Source: Methylobacter sp.
GTDB taxonomy: Bacteria > Pseudomonadota > Gammaproteobacteria > Methylococcales > Methylomonadaceae
Length of the DNA stretch: 53,106 nucleotides
Reading direction: 5' to 3'
Assembly (NCBI RefSeq): GCF_004322395.1
Contig: NZ_SCTW01000070.1
Span: 1-53,106, forward strand
Numbering within the stretch: position 1 is the first letter of the stretch; each line of letters starts with the position of its first letter. Position numbers and translations under genes: made by a program. The notes under the pieces are model-generated. The model was not told the DNA's origin and did no database searches. It worked only from the letters and a program-made list of their open reading frames with translations. Positions 45,374-53,106 of the stretch are shown here, in pieces.

Positions 45374-45595
45374 ATGCTAGCGAAATTAACCAGTAAAAAC
45401 CAACTGACATTGCCGAAATCGGTCGTACAGTCGGTAGGCCAGACGGAATATTACGACGTAACCGTGGAATCGGGGCGAATCGTCCTGACGCCGGTTCGAA
45501 TCCAGCAGGCGGATGCGGTTCGGGCCAAGTTGGAAGCGTTGGGAATCGACGAGCAAGATGTGAAGGACGCGATTGCCTGGGCAAGGCGCGAATGA
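45374..45595 (+). CDS. AbrB/SpoVT-type antitoxin
   Basis: 73 residues from ATG 45374 with GGAGG six bases upstream. LTSKNQLTLPKSVVQSVG is the swapped-hairpin AbrB fold DNA-binding signature, and the C-terminal helix (VRAKLEALGIDEQDVKDAIAWAR) should wrap the toxin. It overlaps the PIN toxin gene by ATGA, the classic antitoxin-toxin layout. It probably represses its own promoter; no operator was identified. Confidence 0.88.
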   Translation: MLAKLTSKNQLTLPKSVVQSVGQTEYYDVTVESGRIVLTPVRIQQADAVRAKLEALGIDEQDVKDAIAWARRE

Positions 45596-46023
45596 GCCGA
45601 CGGGTTGTGCTGGATAGCAATTGCGTAATTTCAGCGCTGCTGTTCTCCCAGCAAAAAATGGCCTGGCTACGGCACAGTTGGCAAAACGGACAAATAACGC
45701 CGTTGGCAAGCAAAGACACGGTAACAGAGCTGATTCGCGTATTGGCTTATCCCAAATTCAAGCTCACTAAAGCGGAACAGGATATATTGCTTGCGGACTT
45801 CCTGCCTTATGCGGAGACGGTCGTAATCGAGCAGGTCCCTAACGGCCTGCCGCAAATTCGCGATCAAGCGGATCAAAAGTTTTTAATTCTTGCCGTCGCA
45901 GGCCGAGCGGAAGCGTTAATAACCGGCGATGCCGATATTCTTGAGATTAAACCCGATTTTGACACGCCACCGATTATGACGTTGGCGGAGTTTAAGGATT
46001 GGTTGGAGCCGACGGAAATTTAG
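45592..46023 (+). CDS. PIN-domain toxin (COG1569-type)
   Basis: 143 residues. VVLDSNCVISALL carries the first catalytic Asp, TELIRVLAYPKFKLT a conserved Glu region, and ALITGDADILEI the C-terminal acidic cluster (GD-x-D). These acidic residues bind the metal for RNA cleavage in PIN toxins. It overlaps the AbrB antitoxin by 4 bases. Its RNA target is unknown. Confidence 0.9.
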   Translation: MSRRVVLDSNCVISALLFSQQKMAWLRHSWQNGQITPLASKDTVTELIRVLAYPKFKLTKAEQDILLADFLPYAETVVIEQVPNGLPQIRDQADQKFLILAVAGRAEALITGDADILEIKPDFDTPPIMTLAEFKDWLEPTEI

Positions 46024-46086
46024 ACAAACGTTTTCGTCATATTTCATAGTTACCACGCGGAACACTGCTGCGATACCCTTCTAGAT

Positions 46087-46198
46087 GTAGGCCGGAATAA
46101 GCTCGCCCGGCGACAACCAGGGTGGGCGTTTCCGGCAATCGGAACGCCGGAAACGCCCGTCCTGCGCTTAAAGCGCGGACAGGCTTATTCCGGCCTAC
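46087..46198. repeat. MITE-like nested inverted repeat
   Basis: Outer 16-base perfect arms GTAGGCCGGAATAAGC (46087-46102) and GCTTATTCCGGCCTAC (46183-46198) enclose inner 13-base perfect arms GGGCGTTTCCGGC (46124-46136) and GCCGGAAACGCCC (46146-46158). There is no ORF. It separates the two toxin-antitoxin pairs. Confidence 0.85.
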
Positions 46199-46230
46199 GT
46201 CCCGCCAATTCATGCGTTCGTTTAAAGTTT

Positions 46231-46545
46231 TCAGAAACCCGTGAACAAAAAATTAAGCGCAGCAACAATCTCTTGACGCCGGTCTTTTAGCGAACCCACT
46301 TTATCACCTATTGCCCGGATTGGAATACCGGCCAATTCCGCGGTAGACATAAACACAGCGGTATCTTTAATTGTGAAACCAGGATTAATATGCTTGATCG
46401 CTTTACCCATAGCGGAAGCAGCTACCAGCGGTACAACTACGCGCGTCGAAAGCGTATCAAGCAAATCCGCCTGTACATCGAGCAGATAAGGAATGGCTTG
46501 ATTAGTCTCTTCATTGGGATTTTCAAAAACGTCGAACTGAGCCAT
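46231..46545 (-). CDS. ccdB: CcdB-family toxin
   Basis: 104 residues from ATG 46545, which overlaps the ccdA stop (TGATG). The N-terminal AQFDVFENPNE, the internal LLDVQADLLDTLSTRVVVPL and the C-terminal EIVAALNFLFTGF match CcdB, where the last helix poisons DNA gyrase. The terminal Gly-Phe resembles the Gly-Ile end of the F-plasmid toxin, so it is plausibly active. It is paired with ccdA. Confidence 0.92.
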   Translation of the reverse strand: MAQFDVFENPNEETNQAIPYLLDVQADLLDTLSTRVVVPLVAASAMGKAIKHINPGFTIKDTAVFMSTAELAGIPIRAIGDKVGSLKDRRQEIVAALNFLFTGF

Positions 46546-46793
46546 CAAAACCTCCGCAAACCGTCGCTGAATGCACCAGCCGTTTCAATGCGCCGGTTAT
46601 AGTCTTCAATCGCTTCACAGTTTTGTTCGCGCCATTCTCGGCGTTTTTCCTCCAGCAACATCTCGATAAGGCTTTGTTCCAGAGCCTTGGAAAGATTGAT
46701 GTGATGGTTTTTGGCTTGTTGCAGCAAATCGCTGTTGATGCTCAGGTTTGTGGACTTTTTCGGAGCCTGGGCGTCGTAAAAATTCTCTTGCAT
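46545..46793 (-). CDS. ccdA: CcdA-family antitoxin
   Basis: 82 residues from ATG 46793 with GGAGA close upstream; the frame runs further to 46826 but is not used. KKSTNLSINSDLLQQAKNHHIN is a ribbon-helix-helix DNA-binding domain. The C-terminal half (REWREQNCEAIEDYNRRIETAGAFSD) is the CcdB-binding arm, in which WREQN-AI-YN is the usual CcdA pattern. It should repress its own operon and neutralise CcdB. Confidence 0.92.
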   Translation of the reverse strand: MQENFYDAQAPKKSTNLSINSDLLQQAKNHHINLSKALEQSLIEMLLEEKRREWREQNCEAIEDYNRRIETAGAFSDGLRRF

Positions 46794-46945
46794 GATGGTC
46801 TCCAGATGCGCATTTTTGATGCGCATATAGTGATTGCTTAAATGGGCATTGGCAAGAGGTTTTAAGGCGCTTTTTTGAAATTACTCGTATGCTTGAAGAC
46901 CACGCATACGGGATTACGCAAGTTCTATCTGGGGTAGCCGCTCAA

Positions 46946-47035
46946 GTCGTAGCCCGTATGCAGCATAGCGGAATACGGGATGAACTGTGCCACGAGGCCC
47001 CGGATTCCGCTATGCTTCATCCAGGCTACGTGCTA
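46946..47035. repeat. Direct repeat copy 2 flanking the toxin-antitoxin block
   Basis: GTAGCCCGTATGCAGCATAG ... CTTCATCCAGGCTACG, same orientation as copy 1 at 45205-45294. The remainder of the 46794-47105 gap holds no gene. Confidence 0.75.
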
Positions 47036-47039
47036 GGAA

Positions 47040-47110
47040 GCCCAACGCACGGAGCTTTAGAGTGTTGGGCTTCGTGCTTGTAGACCGCGCCTCTCATCGG
47101 AACGGTTAGC
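47040..47110 (-). repeat. Possible degenerate attC site after the nuclease-like cassette gene
   Basis: On the minus strand AGCTAAC overlaps the stop codon and GTTGGGC lies 64 bases on, the positions of the R'' and R' boxes of an attC site. The inner arms do not pair well, and GCCCAAC/GTTGGGC also forms a simple inverted repeat, so a REP-like element is an alternative. Confidence 0.3.
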
Positions 47111-48317
47111 TACAATCGGCACCTGTATTCTCAGGAGCCGGTCTGCTGCGAATATGTATAGACCCACAACGGAAAAACGATTTGCACCTCTCTATTAGGT
47201 TGTAATCAAATAGCTCAGCCTCTCCTCTACAAATCTTAAGCAGCATTATTAATTCTTGAAGATCGAAAACGTGAAAATAGTCACCGGTTTCTAGAATGGC
47301 GTTTTTAAGTTGTTGTTCTATTTCTGACCAATCTCCTTCATGGGCCAGTTCTATAAGGAGAACTATGCAATGAAAAGGCTTGTCAGTAACTATTTTTATA
47401 TCATCGCCAGACTGCGAGATTATTTTTTCTCCCCGTTTTACTGCCTTTGACGCGCCGACGAGCTGGGTAATGGCTTTCTTTGTCTGTTTCTTAACAGAGC
47501 TGGTTCTTCGCTCACGACTTCGATCTGAGCCTACGTTAAAAACAGAAAGATCTTTTGCCTCAAACAGGAAGGATCCGTATTTATAGAAAGTAAGTACGTC
47601 TGTTAGCTCTCGTGTTTTATTCCCTATTCTGACGCATGGGGAGTGATGCAAGCCAAATGGGAACACTGATTCCATTGCAGCCCAGACTGATTTTTCAAGG
47701 GTTGCCCCTTCATCAGGCTCGCTGATAATTACTTCTTTGGATTCATAATTTCCAATGAATGAATTATTGCTTGAGGTCCAAGATCCATATTCAACTGCAA
47801 TCTCAATGGTTTCTATCTTACTTGCAGAAGAATATCGCTGGGTAGAGTCAATAGAGAAACAGAAATCATCTAAAGCCAATGAGGTTTGCGGTGTAAAATC
47901 ACCACAGTAGCGCTCTTCGATAGGATTAATTAAGGCATATGCGCCTTTGGCCAATTCCTCAGAAATTGAAATATTTGACCATGCAACGCAAATATCAAGT
48001 TCGTTAAACAAAAACAGAGGAGAACTTCTTTCAAGAAGGAACCTTTTTAGAGCATTGTGTTCTTCAATATGACGCTGAATATTGCATGTAAAAACTGGAG
48101 CGTCGGATATATCATAAATTCTAGCTCCGCAGCATAAGTAATTAGATTTAACGCCAAACGCAAATCCTATGCTGCAACCAGATATTAATGATTTTAGGGT
48201 ACTGGTTGGTGCCTTGATAAGTACAGCAATTTCTTCACCATAATTTGCTGGAACAAACCAAATTCCAGCCACTTCGGATCGAATTTCGCTATAGATGCGC
48301 TTCTCAGGTATATGCAT
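47106..48317 (-). CDS. Integron-cassette-like gene, hypothetical protein with PD-(D/E)XK-like motif
   Basis: 403 residues from ATG 48317. The start lies 3 bases after the attC box, as in gene cassettes, and has no ribosome-binding site. No family was recognised. Near residues 240-254 the segment TDVLTFYKYGSFLFEAK has an Asp and a Glu-x-Lys at the spacing of PD-(D/E)XK nucleases, followed by a basic KKQTKKAITQLVGASKAVKRG helix. The first 220 residues are rich in Ser, Ile and Cys with no signal peptide. The gene is more AT-rich than its neighbours, consistent with transfer. A nuclease or nuclease-fold accessory protein is a guess only. Confidence 0.7.
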   Translation of the reverse strand: MHIPEKRIYSEIRSEVAGIWFVPANYGEEIAVLIKAPTSTLKSLISGCSIGFAFGVKSNYLCCGARIYDISDAPVFTCNIQRHIEEHNALKRFLLERSSPLFLFNELDICVAWSNISISEELAKGAYALINPIEERYCGDFTPQTSLALDDFCFSIDSTQRYSSASKIETIEIAVEYGSWTSSNNSFIGNYESKEVIISEPDEGATLEKSVWAAMESVFPFGLHHSPCVRIGNKTRELTDVLTFYKYGSFLFEAKDLSVFNVGSDRSRERRTSSVKKQTKKAITQLVGASKAVKRGEKIISQSGDDIKIVTDKPFHCIVLLIELAHEGDWSEIEQQLKNAILETGDYFHVFDLQELIMLLKICRGEAELFDYNLIERCKSFFRCGSIHIRSRPAPENTGADCS

Positions 48318-48320
48318 AAA

Positions 48321-48410
48321 GGCTAACGTAAAGCTAACCGGGCGCGGCACGGAAAGCTGAAAAAATAAAACCGCATTATAACCGCGCTCCGGTTGAGCGC
48401 CATGTTAGGC
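48321..48410 (-). repeat. Integron-type attC recombination site
   Basis: Read on the minus strand: R'' GCCTAAC (48410-48404), L'' GCTCAACCGG, an inner stem GCGCGG ... CCGCGC, L' CCGGTTAGC, and R' GTTAGCC (48327-48321). The L arms are complementary apart from an extrahelical base, as in true attC sites. R' deviates from GTTRRRY at one position. Total length is 90 bases. It begins 24 bases after the stop of the upstream cassette gene and ends 3 bases before the next start. Confidence 0.75.
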
Positions 48411-48434
48411 GCAATGGACGTAATACATGTACTG

Positions 48435-48629
48435 TTACTTGCCAAATTTTTCTTCGACACGCCTTACCCCTTCAAGAATTTTCTCAGCAAATGCACGCGC
48501 CTCGGCAGTGTTGAACTCGACGGGATCTTGGTACTGCATAGCAATAACCTTGATAAATAAGAGCCCCTCTTCCTCAGATACATCACAATCGATGAACTCT
48601 TCGTATGGTGGAACATTCGGTTCGGACAT
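48435..48629 (-). CDS. Integron-cassette-like gene, small acidic hypothetical protein
   Basis: 64 residues from ATG 48629, which follows a GTTAGGC box by 6 bases with AGG upstream. The sequence (MSEPNVPPYEEF onward, then a helix rich in Glu, Ala and Arg) has no family I recognise. It is acidic, soluble and lacks a signal peptide. The frame is open upstream to an ATG at 48698, but that start crosses the cassette boundary and lies in very AT-rich DNA. It is followed by the attC site. Confidence 0.6.
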   Translation of the reverse strand: MSEPNVPPYEEFIDCDVSEEEGLLFIKVIAMQYQDPVEFNTAEARAFAEKILEGVRRVEEKFGK

Positions 48630-48635
48630 GCGCAA

Positions 48636-48642
48636 GCCTAAC
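48636..48642 (-). other. Cassette boundary box GTTAGGC
   Basis: On the minus strand GTTAGGC matches GTTRRRY exactly and is followed by TTGCGC then the ATG of the small gene. No partner R'' or stem is visible on its other side (48643-48760), so it is not a full attC. It may be an attI-like or secondary insertion site. Confidence 0.5.
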
Positions 48643-48894
48643 GTAATATATACAACATCAAATATCTCATAAAAAATATCATATCGTATATTTTTCATGA
48701 TTTTATTTAATTAAAGTCCGCTGGATTTCATTCAGAATGAAACAAGTAAAACTAATTTGACTGCCTGCACTCACCTTTATAATAGCAGTCATTATTTGGC
48801 GCGAATCCAATCCGGCTAAGCATGGCATGGCCGGCCATACCGCACCAAACACCAAAACTCCCAATTCGCAATTTTTATAAGAGGTTTAATCACG

Positions 48895-51800
48895 ATGTCC
48901 CGCTGGCAATTTTGGATCGATAGAGGCGGCACTTTTACCGATATTGTGGCGCGCACGCCGGACGGGCGAATCGTCTCGCGCAAGCTGCTGTCGGACGACC
49001 CGGAGCATTACCAGGACGCGGCTTTGCACGGCATACGCGGCATTTTGCAAGTGCCCGGCGGCGAGCCGCTGGATGGGGCTATCGACAGCGTCAAAATGGG
49101 CACGACGGTCGGCACCAATGCGTTGCTGGAGCGCAAAGGCGAGCCGGTAGCGTTGGTGATCAATCGCGGTTTCAAAGACTGCTTGCGCATCGGCTACCAG
49201 AACCGGCCGGATATTTTCGCGCTGGATATTCGCCGGCCTGAGCAGTTGTACCAGACCGTCGTCGAAATCGACGCCCGGATCGGCGCTGGCGGCGAGGTTT
49301 TGCAAGAACTCGATACCGAACAGGCCGAGCGCGAATTGCAGGCGCTACACGATCAGGGCATACGGGCGTTGGCAATCGTAATGATGCATGCCTGGCGTTA
49401 TCCGCAGCACGAACGGGCTTTGGCCGACATCGCCGGGCGCATCGGCTTCAAACAAATCTCGCTATCGCACCAGGTCAGCCCTCTGCCGAAAATCGTCGGC
49501 CGCGGCGATACCACGGTGGTCGATGCTTATCTGTCGCCGGTATTGCGCCGTTATGTCGAGCAGGTCGAACAGGGTTTGAGCGGGCAAGACGGCGATGTCC
49601 GGCTGTTGTTCATGCAATCCAACGGCGGGCTGGTGCGGGCGAATGCTTTTCAAGGCAAGGACAGCATTCTGTCCGGCCCTGCCGGCGGCATGGTCGGTGC
49701 GGTCGCCGTTGCGCATCGTGCCGGGCTGCAAAAAATCATCGCGTTCGACATGGGCGGTACCTCGACCGATGTTGCGCATTACGCCGGCGAGTTGGAACGG
49801 ACTTTCGACACCGAGGTGGCCGGCGTACGCATCCGCACGCCGATGATGGCTATCCATACCGTCGCGGCCGGCGGCGGCTCGATTCTGCATTTCGATGGAT
49901 TGCGTTACCGGGTCGGCCCGGATTCGGCCGGCGCCAATCCCGGACCGGCTTGTTACCGACGCGGCGGGCCGTTGACGGTGACCGACGCCAATTTGCTGCT
50001 CGGCAAACTGCCGAATTTTCCGGCGCTGTTCGGCCCCGACGGCAATCTGCCGCCCGATGCCGAGCGCGTCCGGCAATTGTTTAACGAATTGGCCGAGCGC
50101 ATCCGGGCCGCGACCGGCGACTTGCGCACGCCGGAACAGGTGGCCGAAGGCTTTTTGGCGATTGCGGTCGAAAACATGGCCGAGGCAATCAAGAAAATCT
50201 CGGTGCAAAAAGGCTACCACCTCGGCGCATACGCGTTGTGCTGCTACGGTTCTGCCGGCGCGCAACATGCCTGCCTGCTGGCCGACCGCCTGGGCATGCA
50301 AACCGTGCTGTTGCATCCGTTGGCTGGCGTGCTGTCGGCTTACGGCATGGGGCTGGCCGATTTCCGGGTATTGAAGCATCAGGCATTGGAACAACTTTGG
50401 GATCAGGTCAGTTTCGATGAGTTAAACCGGCGCTTTGTCGAACTGGAACAACAAGCCTGCTCGGCCCTGCGCGAGCAAGGCTTGCCCGAACAATCGATGA
50501 CCAGCCAATGGCGCTTGGCCTTGCGCTATCAGGGCACCGATACCGCATTGACGGTCGATTTTGCCGAGCCGGCCGACATTATCAGCCGTTTTGAAAGTAA
50601 GTACCGCCAGCAGTTCGGCTTTTGCTATCAAAACCGGCCGTTGTTGATTGCCGCGCTGCAAGTCGAAGGCATCGCCAGCGAGCCGCAACCGGCCGATGCG
50701 TTTGAACCGAACGCCGAAAATCGTAGCGGCCAAGCGCAAAGCGTCACTCGTGTTTTCAGCCAAGATGCTTGGCACGACGCGCCGGTGTATGACCGCGAAC
50801 AACTGATGTTTGGGCAAACCATTGCCGGCCCCGCCATCGTGCTTGAACCGATTTCGACCATCGTCATCGAGCCCGGCTGGCAAGGAACCTTTCAAGCCCG
50901 CGGCGATTTGCTGCTGACCCGGCATGCCGGGACTGGCGCGCAAACCTTTAATACCCAGGCCGATCCGGTAATGTTGGAAATTTTCAACAAGCGTTTCATG
51001 TCGGTCGCCGAGCAAATGGGCTTCGTGCTGCAAAACACTGCGCATTCGGTCAACATCAAGGAGCGCCTGGATTTTTCCTGCGCACTATTCGACGCGGCCA
51101 GCAATTTGATCGCCAACGCGCCGCATATCCCGGTGCATATCGGTTCGATGGGCGAGAGCGTCAAAGCATTGCTGCAACGGCATGGTGACGGTTTCCGGCC
51201 CGGCGACGCCTATTTGTTGAACTCGCCCTATGCCGGCGGTACGCATCTGCCCGACATTACCGTCGTTACGCCGGTGTTTGGCGATGACAGTCAATTGCTG
51301 TTTTTCGTTGCCTCGCGCGGCCACCACGCCGACATCGGCGGCATTTCGCCCGGCTCGATGCCGGCCGGCAGCCGCCATATCGACGATGAAGGCGTGATCA
51401 GCGCAGGCCTGAAAATTCTGGCCCAGGGGCAATTGCAGGAAGCCGCGATCCGCGACTGGCTGAACAGCAACCGCCATCCGGCCCGCAATCCGGAACAGAA
51501 CCTGGCCGACCTGCAAGCGCAAATCGCCGCCAACCAAAAAGGCTCCCAGGAATTGTTGGCGATGATAGCCGCTTATTCGCTGCCGGTGGTGCAGGCCTAT
51601 ATGCAGCATGTGCAGGATCATGCCGAAGCCTGCGTGAAGGTGATGTTGCAACGGCTGGACGGCGGCAGCTTTGAGTACGAATTGGATCAGGGCCAGAAAA
51701 TCGCGGTGGCCGTGGCTATCGACCGCGATGCACACCGCGCCCGGATCGACTTCAGCGGCACCTCGCCGCAATTGGCCGACAACTTCAACGCCCCGGCGGC

Positions 51801-52485
51801 GGTTTGCAAGGCCGCGGTGCTGTACGTGTTCCGCACACTGCTGCAAGACGACATCCCGCTGAATGCAGGCTGCCTGAAACCGCTGGATATTATTATCCCG
51901 GAAGGCTGTTTGTTGAATCCGCAGTATCCGGCAGCGGTGGTCGCCGGCAATGTCGAAACCTCCCAATACATCGTCGATGCGCTGTACGGCGCTTTGGGCG
52001 TACTGGCCGGCTCGCAGGGAACGATGAACAATTTTACGTTCGGCAATGAGCGTTACCAGTATTACGAAACCATTTGCGGCGGCGCGGGGGCCGGCAACGG
52101 CTTCGATGGCGCTAGCGGCATTCACACGCACATGACCAACTCGCGGATCACCGATCCTGAAATTCTGGAGCAGCGCTTTCCGGTAGTATTGCAGGAATTC
52201 TCGATTCGCCGCGGCAGTGGCGGCAGTGGGTGTTATCGCGGTGGCGATGGCGTGATCAGACGCATCGCATTTCGTGAAGCGATGAGCGCCGGCATCCTGT
52301 CCAGCCATCGGCTGAAACCGCCGTTCGGCATACAGGGCGGTTCGCCGGGAGCGCTCGGCGTCAATCGCTTAATCAGAGCGGATGGGCGCGTCGAGTCATT
52401 GCCCGGTTGCGTAGAAATTCGGGTCGATCCGGGCGATACGATTATCATCGAAACGCCTGGCGGCGGCGGTTACGGCCGGAATTGA
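48895..52485 (+). CDS. 5-oxoprolinase (ATP-hydrolysing), HyuA-HyuB fusion
   Basis: 1196 residues, within the range of single-chain 5-oxoprolinases (about 1200-1290). The N-terminal half is hydantoinase A-like ([60 protein letters not shown]) and the C-terminal half, from about residue 690, hydantoinase B-like ([38 protein letters not shown]). The enzyme opens 5-oxoproline to glutamate with ATP, as in glutathione turnover. It is GC-rich, unlike the AT-rich cassette genes before it, and its codon use looks native. It is a single gene with an AAGAGG ribosome-binding site. Confidence 0.95.
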   Translation: MSRWQFWIDRGGTFTDIVARTPDGRIVSRKLLSDDPEHYQDAALHGIRGILQVPGGEPLDGAIDSVKMGTTVGTNALLERKGEPVALVINRGFKDCLRIGYQNRPDIFALDIRRPEQLYQTVVEIDARIGAGGEVLQELDTEQAERELQALHDQGIRALAIVMMHAWRYPQHERALADIAGRIGFKQISLSHQVSPLPKIVGRGDTTVVDAYLSPVLRRYVEQVEQGLSGQDGDVRLLFMQSNGGLVRANAFQGKDSILSGPAGGMVGAVAVAHRAGLQKIIAFDMGGTSTDVAHYAGELERTFDTEVAGVRIRTPMMAIHTVAAGGGSILHFDGLRYRVGPDSAGANPGPACYRRGGPLTVTDANLLLGKLPNFPALFGPDGNLPPDAERVRQLFNELAERIRAATGDLRTPEQVAEGFLAIAVENMAEAIKKISVQKGYHLGAYALCCYGSAGAQHACLLADRLGMQTVLLHPLAGVLSAYGMGLADFRVLKHQALEQLWDQVSFDELNRRFVELEQQACSALREQGLPEQSMTSQWRLALRYQGTDTALTVDFAEPADIISRFESKYRQQFGFCYQNRPLLIAALQVEGIASEPQPADAFEPNAENRSGQAQSVTRVFSQDAWHDAPVYDREQLMFGQTIAGPAIVLEPISTIVIEPGWQGTFQARGDLLLTRHAGTGAQTFNTQADPVMLEIFNKRFMSVAEQMGFVLQNTAHSVNIKERLDFSCALFDAASNLIANAPHIPVHIGSMGESVKALLQRHGDGFRPGDAYLLNSPYAGGTHLPDITVVTPVFGDDSQLLFFVASRGHHADIGGISPGSMPAGSRHIDDEGVISAGLKILAQGQLQEAAIRDWLNSNRHPARNPEQNLADLQAQIAANQKGSQELLAMIAAYSLPVVQAYMQHVQDHAEACVKVMLQRLDGGSFEYELDQGQKIAVAVAIDRDAHRARIDFSGTSPQLADNFNAPAAVCKAAVLYVFRTLLQDDIPLNAGCLKPLDIIIPEGCLLNPQYPAAVVAGNVETSQYIVDALYGALGVLAGSQGTMNNFTFGNERYQYYETICGGAGAGNGFDGASGIHTHMTNSRITDPEILEQRFPVVLQEFSIRRGSGGSGCYRGGDGVIRRIAFREAMSAGILSSHRLKPPFGIQGGSPGALGVNRLIRADGRVESLPGCVEIRVDPGDTIIIETPGGGGYGRN

Positions 52486-52756
52486 GTGCGTTTGGCTGTA
52501 CCATCTGGATCATTGGGCGCTTTTAAATTAGAAAAGTCGCGCCTTAATTCCAATTGTGTCAAATCAATTCCATACTTGACCGTTTAGACATTGTGCAGCC
52601 CATCTATCAAGGTTATGCCGATGAGCCGCCTACCTTATCAGGGTAATTGCGCTATACGAAAAATTAACACCGTTAGTTCTCTCTCCCTCCGAGAGCATAA
52701 CTATCTACACAAGTGCCAGCCCCTTCTCCCTCATGAACAAATCCGCCGGGAATTAA

Positions 52757-52785
52757 ACCTACGAGGTTTTAAAAACCTCGCAGGT
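52757..52785. repeat. Palindromic ACCTACGAGG repeat
   Basis: ACCTACGAGGTTTT is followed by AAAAACCTCGCAGGT, a near-perfect palindrome with 13-base arms. The stretch 52486-52756 contains nothing I recognise; it may include the end of the oxoprolinase transcript. Confidence 0.75.
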
Positions 52786-52879
52786 CTTCAACGGCCCCAG
52801 CGTCGCCTAAAGCAATTCTCGGTTATTTAAGATCACTCCCATTGTTAAATTCTATCTATTGAGTAGTAGGAACTTGTAG

Positions 52880-53106
52880 CGGCACGGATTGGGTCCCGTT
52901 TGCCGCGCCGAGCACCGGAGCTTTCGCCGGGAAATTGCCCGCAGGGGCGCGGCAAGGAGGCCGCGCGTTGTCAGAGGGCCAAGGATGGCCCTTCTGGCAA
53001 CCCCCGGTGAAAGTGAGGAGCGCAGGATTTGAGCGGCAACGGGCCGCCTTTTCTTTGGATACTTTCTTTTGGCGGCGCAAAAGAAAGTATCTCGCCTTCG
53101 GGGGCG
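52880..53106. repeat. GC-rich repeat region ending in a 14-base inverted repeat
   Basis: GATACTTTCTTTTG (53058-53071) and CAAAAGAAAGTATC (53078-53091) are perfect arms around GCGGCG. Sequence like this, with GGGCCGCCTTTTCTTTGG before it, is widespread between proteobacterial genes. The 74-residue minus-strand frame 52856-53080 lies on it and is not called as a gene. Confidence 0.7.

Noticed and set aside
45487-45505. GGTTCGAATCC, a tRNA T-loop-like sequence
   Set aside because: It lies inside the AbrB antitoxin coding frame, and no acceptor stem, D arm or anticodon arm can be formed around it.
49462-50394. 310-residue open frame on the minus strand
   Set aside because: Also antisense to the oxoprolinase gene, with no ribosome-binding site or family motif.
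51085-52308. 407-residue open frame on the minus strand
   Set aside because: It is antisense to the oxoprolinase gene in GC-rich DNA, where long shadow frames are common; its composition (rich in His, Arg, Gln and Ala) has no recognisable domain.
52856-53080. 74-residue minus-strand frame at the right edge
   Set aside because: It is read from a widespread GC-rich intergenic repeat; such frames are commonly mis-called as proteins.

Overview
The window looks like chromosomal DNA of a gammaproteobacterium, most likely a Methylococcales methanotroph of Methylobacter or Methylomonas type. This is an inference: no methane-oxidation gene, rRNA or tRNA is present. It rests on gamma-type gene order (ubiG-phosphatase-yciK, fxsA/cutA-dsbD, scpA-scpB-rluB), a class II fructose-bisphosphate aldolase, a VPEID-type exosortase module, many c-di-GMP proteins and many short palindromic repeats.

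Layout. 1-16 kb is a signalling region: a partial six-PAS GGDEF-EAL protein at the left edge, a small SleB-type hydrolase, a conserved housekeeping run (yciO, M50 protease, scpA, scpB, rluB), a diguanylate cyclase, and a CheB-CheR-PAS protein followed by a PAS-GGDEF-EAL protein. 16-20 kb holds fba and a two-gene sorting module: a 59-residue secreted protein with a VPEID-like tail, and exosortase E fused to a CPBP protease, behind a sigma-54-like promoter. 20-33 kb is mostly housekeeping: ubiG, a probable mupP, yciK, sufT, a PilZ protein, an outer-membrane barrel, a methyltransferase, uvrD, fxsA, cutA, a dsbD with a duplicated N-terminal domain, and a TlpA-like protein. 33-40.5 kb is a chemotaxis operon (MCP, CheY, STAS, CheA, PAS-MCP). 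Its CheA has Tyr in place of the phospho-accepting His, and no cheW, cheR or cheB lies beside it. 40.5-48.7 kb is accessory: orphan genes, a membrane diguanylate cyclase, two toxin-antitoxin pairs between two copies of one repeat, and two genes that look like integron cassettes separated by an attC site. 48.9-52.5 kb encodes a full-length 5-oxoprolinase, and the right end is repeat DNA.

The most unusual signals are: (i) a dispersed palindromic element that has entered two protein genes without breaking their frames and reads Pro-Thr-Val-Gly on both strands, resembling the Rickettsia palindromic elements in principle; (ii) the CheA His-to-Tyr change; (iii) the compact exosortase E/VPEID pair with a candidate sigma-54 promoter; (iv) an integron-type attC site with no integrase nearby; and (v) the doubled DsbD alpha domain. 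All calls come from reading the sequence; no database search was run.
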